DNA of 64,000 nucleotides from Mobiluncus porci (GCF_009695935.1 NZ_VUMY01000012.1:1-64000), one strand, 5' to 3'; positions 20,973 to 30,433 are shown, counted from the stretch's first letter. Notes: generated by a model from the sequence alone, not told the origin. Numbers and translations: made by a program.

Positions 20973-21149
20973 TTAGACTTCGATGAGAGATTTTGTCAGG
21001 AGGGCGCGAACTAGCTCGCTGGTGGTGACGTTTTCTTTCTTTGCCTCCTCGGCAATGGCTCGTTTCATGGCGACAGGAATTTTTACGGATAAGACCGCGC
21101 TGCCTTCGGCGCTAAGAGAGCGCGACCCACCGATTGTCTCACGGAGGCC
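20973..21149 (-). pseudogene. Ribbon-helix-helix (CopG-like) protein remnant without a usual start
   Basis: Reading leftward from directly after the MFS stop codon, the same frame stays open for 58 codons to TAA (20973-20975). The product includes VLSVKIPVAMKRAIAEEAKK and ends TTSELVRALLTKSLIEV, a typical ribbon-helix-helix DNA-binding fold as in CopG or antitoxin proteins. No ATG, GTG or TTG precedes the beta strand; the first ATG (21068) would remove it. It is therefore probably a 5'-truncated gene, or uses a rare start. It abuts the MFS stop exactly. Confidence 0.5.
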
Positions 21150-22457
21150 CTAGCGCACGGATTTTACGCGGGTAACGAGCAGCGCGCCCAAGACGGCGAC
21201 GACGGCAGCGAAGACATAGAGCGCGGCATATCCGGCGGTGTAGTCGCTAAATGCCTTCACCAAGGGGGCGGCCAAAACCGGGGCGAGAGCCTGGGGGAGC
21301 GCAGCGGCAATATTGATGACTCCAAGATCGCGAGCAGCATCATTGGTCGGCGGTAACACCTGGGTCGTCAAAGCGAAGTCCACCGAAACGTAGATTCCGT
21401 AGCCGATGCCGAGCAAAATCGCTCCCACAATCGCGCCCGGCCAAGTTTGGAGTCCCGCCAAAACCGCAGCGGAGATTGCCATCACGATTCCCGAAGCTAT
21501 CACGAGGGGCTTGCGCTGGCCCATTCTGTCCGAGGCCATGCCGGCAAGCAGAGTCGAAGCCACGGTGAAAAGCGCATAGAGCCCCGAGAGAATGAACACC
21601 CCAATCTCCGCGTCTTGGTATTTCACCGCATCCATCAGGTAGAACAGCAGGTAGAGAGTACAAAGCGCGTTGGAGAGGTTAATCAGGAAGCGGCTCGCCC
21701 AGGTCCAGGCGAAATCCGGGTATTTCTTTGGTGAAACCCAAAAGCGCTGCAGGAACGCCAAGAGATGAAAATCCCCGGGTTTACGGCGTAAAAACCGGTC
21801 GCGACTGGTGAAAAGATACGGCAGTACGAACGCCACCAAAAGTGCGGCACAAACCAAGTAGCCGGCGGTGATTCCGCTCACCGCCGCCGCGACGCCGGTT
21901 CCCGCGACCACGCCAACGGTTTGGCCAATCCCGAGCCAGCCGCCCATCTGGCCGCGGTACTCGATTTTGACCTGGTCATTGATCGTAGCTGTGATGGCGG
22001 CGTACATGGCGTTTAGGGACGCCTGGACCAGAGCCCAAGCCACTACCATCGCCCAGACGCTCCCTGCAAAAGCCAGTCCCACCAGCCCGAGAGCGCCGAT
22101 AGCCGTCCCCCAAAACACCCAGGGGAGGCGCCTTCCGAAACGTGAGGTTGTCCGGTCCGACAGAGCTCCGAAAACCGGGTTGCCGATGGCGGAGACAAAA
22201 GCCCCCACGCCTGTCACCAGGGATAACACGTATTCCTTATGGTCGGGCGCGATCGCGGCCGCCTGGAGTCCGAGGAGAACTTGAATCGGCCCGAACCAGG
22301 CCGTGTAGACCCCGAGATTCGCCAGCGTCACTGAGAAACGCCATGTTTTCCGCGGTTTTTCTAAGGGCGCGTCGGCGGGAATTCGCGCCGTAAACCGCCC
22401 GCCACTGCGACCGTAGAAGCCCAACGGCTCTGATTCGAGGGACGATTCTGTACTCAC
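21150..22457 (-). CDS. MFS transporter, probable sugar/glycoside importer
   Basis: A 435-residue protein with about twelve hydrophobic segments. The loop after helix 2 carries GALSDRTTSRFGRR, close to the MFS signature, and a similar motif follows the central loop (GMASDRMGQRKP). Its 3' neighbour in the operon order is a family 1 beta-glucosidase whose stop overlaps this start by four bases (22454-22457), so the pair probably takes up and cleaves a beta-glucoside or related disaccharide. Substrate cannot be read from sequence. Confidence 0.85.
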   Translation of the reverse strand: MSTESSLESEPLGFYGRSGGRFTARIPADAPLEKPRKTWRFSVTLANLGVYTAWFGPIQVLLGLQAAAIAPDHKEYVLSLVTGVGAFVSAIGNPVFGALSDRTTSRFGRRLPWVFWGTAIGALGLVGLAFAGSVWAMVVAWALVQASLNAMYAAITATINDQVKIEYRGQMGGWLGIGQTVGVVAGTGVAAAVSGITAGYLVCAALLVAFVLPYLFTSRDRFLRRKPGDFHLLAFLQRFWVSPKKYPDFAWTWASRFLINLSNALCTLYLLFYLMDAVKYQDAEIGVFILSGLYALFTVASTLLAGMASDRMGQRKPLVIASGIVMAISAAVLAGLQTWPGAIVGAILLGIGYGIYVSVDFALTTQVLPPTNDAARDLGVINIAAALPQALAPVLAAPLVKAFSDYTAGYAALYVFAAVVAVLGALLVTRVKSVR

Positions 22458-23941
22458 GGGGCCACCGCCTTAACCATCCGGACGAGCTCGGAAAACCAGT
22501 GGAAAGAATCCTTGGGGAGACGTCGGCGGCTCGGGTCATCGAAGTCAACATATACCAGCCCGAAACGTTGGCCAATCCCATCGGCCCACTCCCAGTTATC
22601 CAGATAGGACCACACGTAGTATCCGCGCACGTCAACGCCTTTTGCGCACGCTGCGGACACGGCCAGCAGATGTCTAGCGAGATAGTCAATTCGTGCCGTG
22701 TCATGCACCGCACCTCCCACCACCTCATCGGGGAAGGACACCCCACCTTCGGTCACGACGAGCGGGGGAAGTTCCTGCCCGTACCGCGCCAACATATCCA
22801 CCATGATTTCTGTCAAACCCTCGGGGTAGATCGCCCAGTCAAAGCCGGTGCGCTCTTTGGTCGGCAGGGATTCAATCAGGAAAGGAATCTCCGCGGGCAT
22901 ATCGTAAAGCCCCGCCCCGTCAACGTGCTTGCGAGGCTCCGTGGGAGGAGCTACCTCGGGGATGGGACTGCCGTCGGGGTTTATCCGCGAGCGCACCACG
23001 GCGGGCTCATAGTAGTTCACTCCGTAGAAATCCAGGGGCGCTTGGGCTCCCACGACCTCCGCGCGCATCTGGGCGGCAACCTCCGAACCGGCCTCGCTCT
23101 CTACCAAAGCGAGTAATTCTTCGGGATAGGCCCCGCGCAGCATCGCATCGGAGAAGAAGAGATTGTAGATGGCGTGATACAGCCCCGCCATCTGGATATC
23201 CATCGGATTGTTCGGGTCGCTCGGCATCACCGGACAGTGGTTTGTTGCCGTCCCAATCGACTTCGCGCCGGCTTCCCGCAGGGCCCTTACTGCCGCACCG
23301 TGGGCGAGATTGAGAGCGTGGCCCACCCCGAGCGCCTCGTAGCCCAGTGTTAGACCTGGAGCGTGGGTTCCGATAGCGTGGCCGAGCAGGGTGTGAACAT
23401 TGGGTTCATTAATCGGAACCCAGTGAGTGACGCGGTCTCCAAAGAGTTCGAAGGCAGCTACACTGTATTCCACAAACCGCACCACCGTGTCTGGATTAAG
23501 CCATCCGCCCGCATCTTGGAGCGCCTGGGGCAAATCCCAGTGGTAGAGCGTCACCATCGGTCGGATTCCCGCCTCTACGAGCCCGTCGAAGATTCGGTTA
23601 TAGAACTCCACACCTTGCGGATTCGGCCCACTTGCCAAGGTTCCATCCGGGAAAAGACGCGTCCAAGACAGCGACAGGCGGTAGTCTTTCAAGCCGGCTT
23701 CACTCATCAAGGCTATATCTTCTTGCCAGTGATGATAGTGGTCGGATGTCACGTCGCCGGTGGTGCCATCGATGATGGTTCCCGGGGTGTGGGCGAAAGT
23801 GTCCCAGATGCTCGAGCCGCGCCCTCCCTCGCCGGCACCCCCCTCAATCTGATAGGACGCCGTAGAGGTGCCGAAAACAAAACTTGCGGGAAAAGCCAAC
23901 TTTGAGGCTAAATCTTGAACATCATTGTGGAAGTTAGTCAT
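22454..23941 (-). CDS. Family 1 beta-glucosidase
   Basis: A 495-residue GH1 retaining beta-glycosidase. The N-terminal signature is FVFGTSTASYQIEGG; the acid/base glutamate sits in PINEPN and the nucleophile in VVTEGG, where most members have TENG. SDHYHHWQEDIALM and the SLSWTRLFPDG segment also fit. Length is normal and there is no signal peptide, so it acts inside the cell on sugars imported by the downstream MFS protein. A phospho-beta-glucosidase is less likely because a non-PTS transporter is its partner. Confidence 0.95.
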   Translation of the reverse strand: MTNFHNDVQDLASKLAFPASFVFGTSTASYQIEGGAGEGGRGSSIWDTFAHTPGTIIDGTTGDVTSDHYHHWQEDIALMSEAGLKDYRLSLSWTRLFPDGTLASGPNPQGVEFYNRIFDGLVEAGIRPMVTLYHWDLPQALQDAGGWLNPDTVVRFVEYSVAAFELFGDRVTHWVPINEPNVHTLLGHAIGTHAPGLTLGYEALGVGHALNLAHGAAVRALREAGAKSIGTATNHCPVMPSDPNNPMDIQMAGLYHAIYNLFFSDAMLRGAYPEELLALVESEAGSEVAAQMRAEVVGAQAPLDFYGVNYYEPAVVRSRINPDGSPIPEVAPPTEPRKHVDGAGLYDMPAEIPFLIESLPTKERTGFDWAIYPEGLTEIMVDMLARYGQELPPLVVTEGGVSFPDEVVGGAVHDTARIDYLARHLLAVSAACAKGVDVRGYYVWSYLDNWEWADGIGQRFGLVYVDFDDPSRRRLPKDSFHWFSELVRMVKAVAP

Positions 23942-24103
23942 GGTTTAAGTATAAGAGATGAACTGGCTGGGGGCTAGTGTCGGGAGAACAAAACGCTGAC
24001 AAATCCGGGGGCGATTTCCTCGAGAAAAGTCACATGAACGGCGGTTACATCGCGCAAAGCGATTTCGATTTAACGACTAAGTTTTCAAAAGGAAAGGGAC
24101 AAA

Positions 24104-25486
24104 ATGGCTCATTTTGATACGGCAATTATTGGTTGAGGCAAAAGCGGAAAGTCTCTGGTGCTGAAGCTGGCGGCCACTGGTCAGAAGGTTGTCTTGATTG
24201 AACGCTCCGCCAAGATGTATGGCGGGTCTTGCATCAACATTGCCTGCATCCCGACCAAGACCCTCATCACCAGCGCGCTGCGTCGTCACGAAGAGAACCC
24301 GGCCGCGGAGTATTTCCGCCAAGCCGTCAGGTGCCGCGACGAGTTTATTGCCAAATTGAACTCCGTCAACTATGGGATGCTAGAGGGAAAAATCACTTTG
24401 ATCGATGGATTCGCCCGTTTCACCGCGCCCCACACTCTCGCAGTCACCCCGTCAGCGGGACGACCTAACGATGTCACCCTTGAGGGAGTCGACGGCGCAA
24501 AGGGCGAGGAATTTGGAATCACCGCGGACACGATAATTGTCAACACCGGCACGACTCCGGCAAAGCCGGAGATCCCCGGGATCGATCTCGAAGGAGTCTA
24601 CGATTCCACTACCATCCAGCACGTCGATCCCCTCCCGCAGAGCCTGCTCATTGTTGGAGCCAGTTTCGTGGGCCTCGAATTCGCCGCCATGTTCTCCGGC
24701 TTCGGCTCGGAAGTGACGGTGGTGAACCGTTCGGAGAGATTCCTGCCGCGAGTGGATGAGGACGTGGCTGGCTTGGTCCAGGAAGTCATGGAATCACAGG
24801 GCGTGCGTTTCCTGATGGGGCAAGACACCAAGTCAATCACTCGGAAAGGGAGTGAACTCGCAGTTCAGGTCGGAGCGGACGAGGTCTTCGCGGATGCGGT
24901 ATTGGTGGCTGCTGGTCGTACTCCTGCCACCGCCGGGCTCGGCCTCGAGGCTGCGGGGGTGGAACTGGATGACCGAGGATTCATCAAAGTGGATGAGAAA
25001 CTCCGTACCAGCGTGGAGGGAATCTATGCGGTTGGAGACATCAACGGCGGGCCGCAGTTTACCTATATCTCCTTTGATGACAACCGCGTCTTGGAAAGCA
25101 CCCTGCTCAAGAAAGGCAACCGCACGACTGCTGACCGCGTGGCGGTGCCGAACACGACTTTCCTCGACCCGCCGCTGGCAATGGTCGGTTTGACCGAGGC
25201 ACAAGCCCGAGAAACCGGAAGGGAGATTCGCGTCCTCGCCAAGAAAATCGCGGAGATTCCGGTGATGCCACGGCCAAAGATTCTCGGCAAACCGCAGGGG
25301 ATGGCGAAAGTCATTGTTGACGCCACGAGCGATGAAATTCTCGGCGCCGCGCTTTACTGCGTGGACTCCCAAGAACTCATTAACCTGGTGGCCCAAACCA
25401 TGAGATTGGGAGGAACTTGGTCTAGTTTGCGCGACGGAATCTGGACCCACCCCGCTTCGACGGAGGTCTTTAACGGGCTCGTCTGA
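24104..25486 (+). pseudogene. FAD/NAD disulfide oxidoreductase with in-frame TGA at codon 11
   Basis: From ATG 24104, with a strong ribosome site (AAAGGAAAGGG), the frame reads MAHFDTAIIG then TGA (24134-24136) and continues GKSGKSLVLKLAATGQK and on to 25486 without another stop. The stop falls inside the GxGxxG dinucleotide-binding loop, where relatives have an aromatic residue (GFGK or GWGK), so a TGG-to-TGA change explains it. The rest is intact: CINIACIPTK with the CxxxxC redox pair, a second nucleotide site GASFVGLEFA, YAVGDINGG and the dimerisation domain. Internal GTG 24158 could start a product lacking the FAD loop. Homologues act as dihydrolipoamide/mercuric reductase-like enzymes of unclear substrate. 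Confidence 0.8.
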
Positions 25487-25638
25487 GTTGCCTGGTCCAC
25501 CGCTAAGTTTGGGGAAATTTACCTGGATTTGATAAAACGGAAGGGTAAGGGGAGCCTGACTGGGTTTTTATAAAGAGAGTGAGAAGGCCCGGATTCCCTG
25601 AGAGATTCAGGCTGAAAACACGCGAAAGTGGCGGAAGA

Positions 25639-26820
25639 ATGCGCAAAATGTTTATACTTTACGGCCCGCAAGGATCCGGGAAAACCACCTTTGTGCAAGA
25701 AAACCAGCTCGCGGAGTTCTCAGTCAGCGCCGACGAAATTCGGCGCCTCTTTTCCCGCTATATTCCCGCTACCGATGGCGGGCAGGTTTTGATTGCTGGA
25801 GAACACTTGCAGCGTCTGGCTCGCCGCATCGTTTCCGAACAGGCCGATAACCTCATGTTTTTGGGCTCACCCGTTATCATCGATGCGGTCAACGCCTCGG
25901 AACGGTCCCGCGCGGGGTGGCATGCCTTGGCTGATTCTCACGGCTACGACGTCCTCGCAGTGGATTTTACCCAGGTCAGCCGTGAGGAACTCATTTCTCG
26001 AAACGACAGGCGCGGCGGGGATAAAATCCCCGACATTGAGTCATTCTTGGACCGTTTCGCTTCTGTACCTCCGCCGCAAACCATCACTCCATCTCAGATG
26101 TTGGATTGTTTCAAAACTTTCCAGATTGACCTCGGGAATCGTCCGGTGGTGGTTGTGGGTGACGTCCAGTCTTGTGGGGAGGCCTTGGGGAAGGCCGTGG
26201 AGGAGCTGGGGACTCCCGACACGAAGTGGGTCTTTGTCGGCGATCTCTTTGACCGCGGACCCGACGCCGGAAAAGTGTGGCGCTTGCTCAAAACCCTTGA
26301 CGCCGTGGTTGTGACCGGAAACCACGAGAAGTCCTTGTTGAATGCGCTAAAGGGTCGCGGCACCAAAACCGCCACCGATGTCACTATGAAACAGCTCCTC
26401 ACCGCCGGAGCGACCCGCCCCCAGCTAGAAGACTGGTATCGATCGACAGTGCCTTTCTATGACTTCAAGACCGCGGGTAAAGAATTTTTTGTCTCCCACG
26501 GTGGGGTTCTGCCCTCCACAATTCGTGAGATTCGCGAAACCGGACGCTGTGACTTGCCCGATGATTACTTTATTTTTGGGGTGGGGACCAGAGCAAACAC
26601 CTATCGGCGTCGCTATGAGTTCCGGAATTTCGAGGAGATGGGGGATTCGGAGTTGGTACAGCTTCACGGACACCGCAACGAGGGACGGGAGAATTTCGTC
26701 CTGCCCGGGGTGATTGACCTGGAATCAGGGGTCGAAAAGGACGGCTGGCTGTCGGTTTATGCTATCGACGGGACGAGCGGCCAAGGAGAAATCCGCAAAT
26801 ATCGCGAGAGGGCATCTTGA
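25639..26820 (+). CDS. Polynucleotide kinase-phosphatase-like protein
   Basis: A 393-residue two-domain protein. Residues 5-165 are a P-loop kinase with Walker A GPQGSGKTT. Residues 168-380 are a calcineurin-like metallophosphoesterase with GDVQSC, GDLFDRGPDA, GNHEKSLL, SHGG and HGH motifs in the right order. The kinase-phosphatase pair resembles Pnkp modules that heal RNA or DNA ends. No ligase gene is adjacent. Gln in place of His in the first metal motif also occurs in ApaH-type phosphatases, so it need not mean inactivity. ATG 25639 is favoured by GGAAG upstream; a longer GTG start at 25579 is possible. Confidence 0.8.
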   Translation: MRKMFILYGPQGSGKTTFVQENQLAEFSVSADEIRRLFSRYIPATDGGQVLIAGEHLQRLARRIVSEQADNLMFLGSPVIIDAVNASERSRAGWHALADSHGYDVLAVDFTQVSREELISRNDRRGGDKIPDIESFLDRFASVPPPQTITPSQMLDCFKTFQIDLGNRPVVVVGDVQSCGEALGKAVEELGTPDTKWVFVGDLFDRGPDAGKVWRLLKTLDAVVVTGNHEKSLLNALKGRGTKTATDVTMKQLLTAGATRPQLEDWYRSTVPFYDFKTAGKEFFVSHGGVLPSTIREIRETGRCDLPDDYFIFGVGTRANTYRRRYEFRNFEEMGDSELVQLHGHRNEGRENFVLPGVIDLESGVEKDGWLSVYAIDGTSGQGEIRKYRERAS

Positions 26821-26837
26821 GTCTTGCGCCTAACTCA

Positions 26838-26887
26838 TACTTTTTTTGAATTTATTGCCTTATAAGGCAATAAATTCAAAAAAAGTA
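26838..26887. terminator. Perfect 50-bp palindrome, bidirectional terminator
   Basis: Bases 26838-26887 equal their own reverse complement with TTATAA at the centre. Each arm has seven T or A residues at its outer part, so each strand's transcript forms a long stem followed by a U-run. It sits between two convergent genes (ends at 26820 and 26915) and is strikingly AT-rich for this genome. Confidence 0.9.
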
Positions 26888-26914
26888 GTTTTTATGTCGA
26901 CAACAACTCAAAAA

Positions 26915-28165
26915 TTAGCTCGGTTGAGTCTGGAAATCCGAGGGAGTGAGAGTTCCTTCGCGGAGAGCGGCGAAAAAGCCCTCAATTTTGTCGGGATCCA
27001 AAAGCACCGTGGATCCCACCCCGTGGCCGGGATTGTAGCCCAGCGAAGAAATCGGGGGTACCCCCTGGAGCCCGTCGGAGGAGGCCTGGCGCATCGCCAA
27101 AACCAACTTTGCGATGTCTAATGCTTTCATATCTCGGTCCACCGTTAGAGCACTCGAACCGGCGTCGGCCAGCGCCACCTGCTTCGGCGGAGACAGGATG
27201 ACATCGGGGCTGAGGGACTTGCGGAGGACCTGGGAAATCACCAGGCGCTGGCGGTCGGTGCGGCCGATGTCGCCGCGTGGATCAGCGTAGCGCATCCGCG
27301 AAAACAGCAGCGCGGCGTTGCCATCAACGTCATGGCAACCGGCCTCCCAGCCGAAACCGGTCATCCGGTCGTGGAAAGTCTGGTCCCAGCAGAGATTAAT
27401 ACCACCCAAACCGTCTACAATCTCGGAAACACCGCTCATGCCGACTTGCACGTAGTGATCCACCGTGAGACCCGTCAGTCCCTCCACACTCTGGACTAGA
27501 AGCGTGGGGCCGCCCCAAGAGAAGGCTGCGTTTAATTTCGCGGCTCCTTTGCCGGGAATCTGGGTGTAGGTGTCGCGGGGGAGCGACACCACTGCGGCTT
27601 TCCCGTTTGCGGCTTGGTGAACCAGAATAATCGAATCCGATCGCTGGCCCTCGGTGCCATCATTTACGAGGCCCTCGCGGGAATCGGAACCGGCAATAAG
27701 CCAAGTGGTTCCCGGGGTGTTGGCTGCGCCGCTGAGGGCATCAACCCGTCCGATTTGGTTATCGACCCTGGCCACCAAGAACAGTCCCCAAAACACAATG
27801 ACCAGCGCTGCGACCAGGATGACGAACAGCAAAATCAGGAAAAATCGGCGTACCGGATGACGGGTTCGAATCCGCCCAAGCTTGGCGGGGGGAATCGAGG
27901 GGTTTACTTCTTGGGGGTGCGCCGGTGGGGTGGTGTTCTGGTGGGGAGAATACGCCGGTGGGGTGGCGCTTTGGTGAGGGTACGTCGGCGGGAGGGAGGC
28001 CTCTGGTGAGGAGCCGCCAACCGGCGTCACCGGCAGGTACTTGGTCTCACCGGCGGGCCTTTGCTGAGCATTCCCAACGGTGATAGCCGTTTTTGCCCCC
28101 GGGCGTGCCCCCTCGGCCTCGCGTGGCGAAGCAGAAGCAGGAGGAAAAGACGGGGGCAAACCCAT
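26915..28165 (-). CDS. LytR-CpsA-Psr family glycopolymer ligase (with Pro-rich cytoplasmic N-terminus)
   Basis: A 416-residue membrane-anchored LCP protein. The first 105 residues are proline-rich with imperfect repeats (HQSATPPAYSPHQ, HQNTTPPAH), then one membrane segment (about residues 110-130), then the extracellular LCP domain: AGSDSREG, SDSIILVH, VSLPRDTY and FSRMRYADPRGDIGRTDRQ with the conserved acid and arginine residues. LCP enzymes transfer lipid-linked anionic glycans to peptidoglycan. It overlaps the upstream LCP gene by one base (TAATG), so both are translated together. Confidence 0.92.
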   Translation of the reverse strand: MGLPPSFPPASASPREAEGARPGAKTAITVGNAQQRPAGETKYLPVTPVGGSSPEASLPPTYPHQSATPPAYSPHQNTTPPAHPQEVNPSIPPAKLGRIRTRHPVRRFFLILLFVILVAALVIVFWGLFLVARVDNQIGRVDALSGAANTPGTTWLIAGSDSREGLVNDGTEGQRSDSIILVHQAANGKAAVVSLPRDTYTQIPGKGAAKLNAAFSWGGPTLLVQSVEGLTGLTVDHYVQVGMSGVSEIVDGLGGINLCWDQTFHDRMTGFGWEAGCHDVDGNAALLFSRMRYADPRGDIGRTDRQRLVISQVLRKSLSPDVILSPPKQVALADAGSSALTVDRDMKALDIAKLVLAMRQASSDGLQGVPPISSLGYNPGHGVGSTVLLDPDKIEGFFAALREGTLTPSDFQTQPS

Positions 28166-29409
28166 TAGCCAACGCTCCCGTTTCTAGTTGGCAGATTGCT
28201 CGAGGTGCTGTTGGAGCCGTTCAATTCTCCGGTGGAACCGCTGCCCACGTTGCCGACGCTATCGGGATTCGCCGTATTGGTAGTTTCCGGAGTCGGCTCA
28301 ACCTTGTTGCCGTCTAAATCCTGGTACGGGAAAGTCGTCGGAATCGGTTCATCAAGTCGCAGGGCATCAAACAGTTCAGAGGCATTGTCCGCCACTGCCA
28401 CTCGAGCTGGATCGGGGGCGTATTCCTCGAAGGGGAGGGTGTAGAACCGGATATGGGAAGGCTCCAATTTGGAAAGGGAGAGCGCAAGCCCGCCGATGTT
28501 CGTGGCTGAACCAAAGGTCTGGGAAGTTGTCAAAGACTTCATTCCGGCTTTCAAAAAGGCATAGAGAGAAGGCAAATCCGTGAGAAAGTTGCGGCTCTTG
28601 GCTTCTTTCATCATGGCGCCAATGAGCTGTTGCTGACGTCCGATGCGAGAAATATCTGAGCCATCGCCGAGACTCTTGCGGGCGCGAGCGTAGGCCAAGG
28701 CCTGAGTGGGGTCAAGGTTTTGGCAGCCCGCATCGAGATAGAGTCCGGCGGTAACATCCTTTACCGGTTCATCGAAACACATCGGCACCCCGCCGAGTGC
28801 CGCCACCATGTCTTGGAATCCATCAAAGTCCACCACCACGAACTCGTCGATGTAAATCCCCGTAAGGTCTTCAACCGTTTTCAGGGTGCAGGCGGTGGCG
28901 GGAGCAACATACTTGTCCTCGCTCAAAAGAGCGAAAACGGAGTTGAACTGGATTTTTCCCCGAGAAGCGGGCTCGTCAGTGCCGTTTTGACGGGTGCATT
29001 CGGGGCGATCCACCATCAGGTCTCGAGGAATCGACATGACTTCAATGCGTTTACGGTCGGCGCTGATATGGGCCAGGAGCGTCGTATCAGCGCGCATTCC
29101 GGTGACGAGTTGACCGGTTTCGTCGTATTCCTTTTTCGCGCGATAATCCGAACCGATGACGAGAATATTGAGATCTCGATTAGCAAAACTGTCTTCGGGA
29201 TTCTTCGGTTTTTCCTGGTGTTTTCCTCCGAGCAGGGCAGAAATGTCGGTCTTATTTGTCCAAGACGACACGTCTGCGATCACCAAGGAAGCAAAAGATA
29301 CTCCGAAAACTGCGAGAAAAACCACGATTGTGGCGATAATCCTCCCGGCGCGGTGGCGGCGAGGTAGACTCGCTGCGTGGCTGGCGAGAGGATGTCGGTT
29401 CATAATCAC
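28165..29409 (-). CDS. LytR-CpsA-Psr family glycopolymer ligase
   Basis: A 414-residue LCP protein with a short basic N-terminus, one membrane segment (about residues 22-45) and an LCP domain showing VIGSDYRA, RADTTLLAHI, MSIPRDL and AYARARKSLGDGSDISRIGRQ. The C-terminal 60 residues are Ser/Thr/Asn/Gly-rich and likely disordered. It is first of a two-gene leftward operon and lies at the edge of the surface-glycan locus, fitting a role in attaching that glycan to the wall. Confidence 0.92.
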   Translation of the reverse strand: MIMNRHPLASHAASLPRRHRAGRIIATIVVFLAVFGVSFASLVIADVSSWTNKTDISALLGGKHQEKPKNPEDSFANRDLNILVIGSDYRAKKEYDETGQLVTGMRADTTLLAHISADRKRIEVMSIPRDLMVDRPECTRQNGTDEPASRGKIQFNSVFALLSEDKYVAPATACTLKTVEDLTGIYIDEFVVVDFDGFQDMVAALGGVPMCFDEPVKDVTAGLYLDAGCQNLDPTQALAYARARKSLGDGSDISRIGRQQQLIGAMMKEAKSRNFLTDLPSLYAFLKAGMKSLTTSQTFGSATNIGGLALSLSKLEPSHIRFYTLPFEEYAPDPARVAVADNASELFDALRLDEPIPTTFPYQDLDGNKVEPTPETTNTANPDSVGNVGSGSTGELNGSNSTSSNLPTRNGSVG

Positions 29410-29518
29410 TTCGTCATTGTAAACTTATTGAGTGCCAATTGCCGGTTGGGGTGACCTGACACGGCGCATTTGCTGAATTTTTTTAGCCCACAAGTAGGGG
29501 AACGGAGACGGATAGCCC

Positions 29519-30433
29519 ATGACTGAAAGCGCTGCCCCTCCCCAGATTCGCGTGGTGACGGTGTCTTATCAATCTTCCGATGGGGTGCGGCAGTTGCTGG
29601 AGAGTCTGCGCGGGGCTACGAATCGCCCTTTGCAAGCCGTAGTGGTTGATAACGCGGAGGCTCCAGACGTAGCGTTACAAAAGATTTGTGAGAAACACGG
29701 CGCGGACTACATTTCTAGACCCGATAACCCCGGATTCGGGGTGTCTTCTAATCTGGGGGCGCGAGGGGCGGAGCCTTGGGTGGTGATGGCGAATCCGGAT
29801 TTACAGTTCACGCCCGCTTCCCTGGACGCGCTGATTGACGCGGCCGAGACTCATCCTCAGGCGGCGATAGTGGGGCCGGCGCTGGTTGACGGCAGCGGAA
29901 ATCGCTATCCGACGGGACGTTCCTTCCCCTATTTTTCAATCGGTATCGGCCACGCACTCTTCGCCCGGATTTGGCCGGAGAATCCCTGGACAGCACGCTA
30001 TTGGGGGAGTGCCTGGAGAGGACAAGGAGACACAGAAGTGGACTGGCTTTCCGGGGCCTGCCTCGTGGTGCGGCGCGAGGACTGGGAAGCGATGGGCGGT
30101 TTCGATGAGCGCTTCTTTATGTATTTTGAGGACGCCGACTTGGGGCTGAAAGCGCGGCGGAAACTCGGGAAGACTTCGCTTCTGGTCGCAGGTGTCGAGG
30201 TGATTCATCAACAAGGTGCCTCCACGGGAAACCTCACCGCCGGCACCGCCGCCCCCGCTGGCACCTCCGCCTCCGCTGGCTCCAAACTGAATACCCGCGT
30301 CCTGCGGGCTCACCACGAATCCGCTTCTCTATTCCTCCGCCATCTCTATCCCCAACCCCACTGGCGACCCATCCTTGCCCTCATCAACCTCGGCCTGCAA
30401 CTCCGCCTCTACCTGCTCCTTCGCCATAACTAG
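29519..30433 (+). CDS. Family 2 glycosyltransferase (rhamnosyltransferase-like)
   Basis: A 304-residue GT-A fold transferase. It shows VVTVSYQSSDGV at the N-terminus, VVVDNAEAPD, NPGFGVSSNLGA, the metal-binding NPDLQF at about residue 104, and WLSGACLVVRREDWEAMGGFDERFFMYFEDADLGLKA typical of WbbL-like enzymes (quoted here as separate pieces: SGACLVV, GGFDERFFMYFED). WbbL relatives add rhamnose to lipid-linked wall precursors. A C-terminal Ala/Gly/Thr-rich patch (about 243-258) interrupts the fold. Upstream it is divergent from the LCP operon. Confidence 0.88.
   Translation: MTESAAPPQIRVVTVSYQSSDGVRQLLESLRGATNRPLQAVVVDNAEAPDVALQKICEKHGADYISRPDNPGFGVSSNLGARGAEPWVVMANPDLQFTPASLDALIDAAETHPQAAIVGPALVDGSGNRYPTGRSFPYFSIGIGHALFARIWPENPWTARYWGSAWRGQGDTEVDWLSGACLVVRREDWEAMGGFDERFFMYFEDADLGLKARRKLGKTSLLVAGVEVIHQQGASTGNLTAGTAAPAGTSASAGSKLNTRVLRAHHESASLFLRHLYPQPHWRPILALINLGLQLRLYLLLRHN

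Noticed and set aside
24134-24136. TGA as a selenocysteine codon
   Set aside because: Relatives have an aromatic residue, not cysteine, at this place, and no bacterial SECIS-like hairpin is evident just downstream.
26148-26180. Inactivated metallophosphatase because of Gln for His in the first motif
   Set aside because: Gln at this place is common in ApaH-type phosphatases, so loss of activity cannot be inferred.
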